From assembly GCA_029932795.1 (NCBI GenBank), contig JAOZPL010000115.1:1-6507 (forward strand): a stretch of DNA of 6,507 bases, given 5' to 3'. Of this stretch, positions 6,204 to 6,507 are shown piece after piece. Source of the DNA: Candidatus Zixiibacteriota bacterium. Its GTDB lineage: Bacteria; Zixibacteria; MSB-5A5; GN15; FEB-12. The position numbers were made by a program, and so were the translations under genes. Positions within the stretch are counted from its first letter, which is position 1; each line of letters starts with the position of its first letter. The notes under the pieces are model-generated. The model had not been told where the DNA came from. It made no database searches and saw only the letters and a list, made by a program, of their open reading frames with translations.

Positions 6204-6225
6204 ATATTGGTGCCGAATAAAGTTT

Positions 6226-6507
6226 CTAGAACACCGAGAACTTGAAGTACTTCCTCGGATTCATTTCAATGTCGGTAACGAGATTGCCCACGCGCACCAT
6301 AAGATTCGTGAGTTCAACGTATAAGGCAGTGTCATTGACCAGCAATCCCAGGCTCCCCTCGGCGGCATTAATTCGGCTCATGATCGTGTCGAGGCGGGCT
6401 GAAGTCGCCTGTAGATTATCATAGAGCGCCGGGTCGTTCATTATCCTGCCGAGTGTCCCCTTGTTCTCGTTGACCTGTGCACTGACGTCCGCAATAGAGT
6501 TGGACAG
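6226..6507 (-). CDS. C-terminal end of an MCE/MlaD-family lipid-transport substrate-binding protein (partial)
   Basis: Only the last 93 residues are inside the window; the gene continues past the right edge. MCE proteins are anchored in the inner membrane and form hexameric rings that pass lipids between the membranes of diderms, usually with an MlaE-like permease and an MlaF-like ATPase. The MCE domain itself is outside the window. What is visible is the helical C-terminal region with two approximate copies of a repeat, 'GTLGRIMNDPALYDNL' and 'GSLGLLVNDTALYVEL', about 34 residues apart, as is common in long MlaD-like proteins. They are joined by amphipathic, probably coiled-coil sequence ('ATSARLDTIMSRINAAE'). 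The end 'NPRKYFKFSVF' resembles the termini I recall for such proteins in FCB-group genomes. The ATG at 6441 is internal, not the start. The stop codon is TAG. The call is confident as to family type, not as to which Mla/Yrb/Ttg2 system. Confidence 0.82.
   Translation of the reverse strand: MSNSIADVSAQVNENKGTLGRIMNDPALYDNLQATSARLDTIMSRINAAEGSLGLLVNDTALYVELTNLMVRVGNLVTDIEMNPRKYFKFSVF

Larger units (their letters stand above)
6033..6225. other. Non-coding gap between the MCE gene end and rarA
   Basis: This 193-base gap contains no convincing gene, tRNA-like fold or T-tract terminator. Its rarA-proximal end holds the candidate promoter. Its MCE-proximal half holds a 7-base inverted repeat: CAGCAGG at 6171-6177 and CCTGCTG at 6197-6203, with a 19-base loop. 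The repeat could be a 3' end structure of the MCE transcript. Read leftward, short frames are open, one of them with a hydrophobic stretch ('AITVFLLVCC'), but none has a persuasive start and length. Confidence 0.5.

Overview
The window shows a tightly packed bacterial chromosome segment with no mobile element, CRISPR array, rRNA or tRNA that I could find. Two genes read rightward (1-1805) and five read leftward (1824-6507), so the blocks converge at about 1806-1823. Three features point to a diderm of the FCB superphylum or a nearby candidate phylum, such as Zixibacteria or Gemmatimonadetes-like lineages: an MCE/MlaD-type lipid transport protein, a sigma-54 activator of the NtrC class, and a secreted protein of the kind often labelled 'asparagine synthetase B' in Bacteroidetes-like genomes. 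That placement is inference from gene content and recalled homologues, not a computed phylogeny.

Rightward block. An NtrC-type response regulator enters from the left edge. Its receiver domain and its AAA+/Fis-type HTH part lie in one reading frame, but an amber codon at 178-180 separates them. The AAA+ part can restart at ATG 214. A small GAF-domain protein follows with a 4-base ATGA overlap and is probably translationally coupled. Together they look like a signalling and transcription pair whose phosphorylation input may have been cut off, unless the amber codon is an assembly error.

Leftward block, in transcription order. First comes the C-terminal end of an MCE/MlaD-like substrate-binding protein (6507-6226). 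A 193-base non-coding gap follows, then rarA (6032-4674; replication-fork AAA+ ATPase). Next are a secreted protein of about 420 residues with uncertain function (4638-3379), yqgF/ruvX (3299-2868; RNase H-fold nuclease), and mltG (2807-1824; inner-membrane endolytic murein transglycosylase). Gaps from rarA onward are 35-80 bases, consistent with co-transcription. The last two genes form a pair also seen near each other in other phyla. A GC palindrome followed by a T-rich tract sits just beyond mltG and may end this transcript.

The most notable observations are the in-frame amber codon in the response regulator, the poorly understood secreted 419-residue protein inside a DNA-maintenance and cell-wall operon, and several leftward starts that lack a Shine-Dalgarno sequence and instead carry -10-like hexamers 7-8 bases upstream. 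I saw nothing that clearly amounts to a new multi-gene system; most of the window is ordinary housekeeping content.
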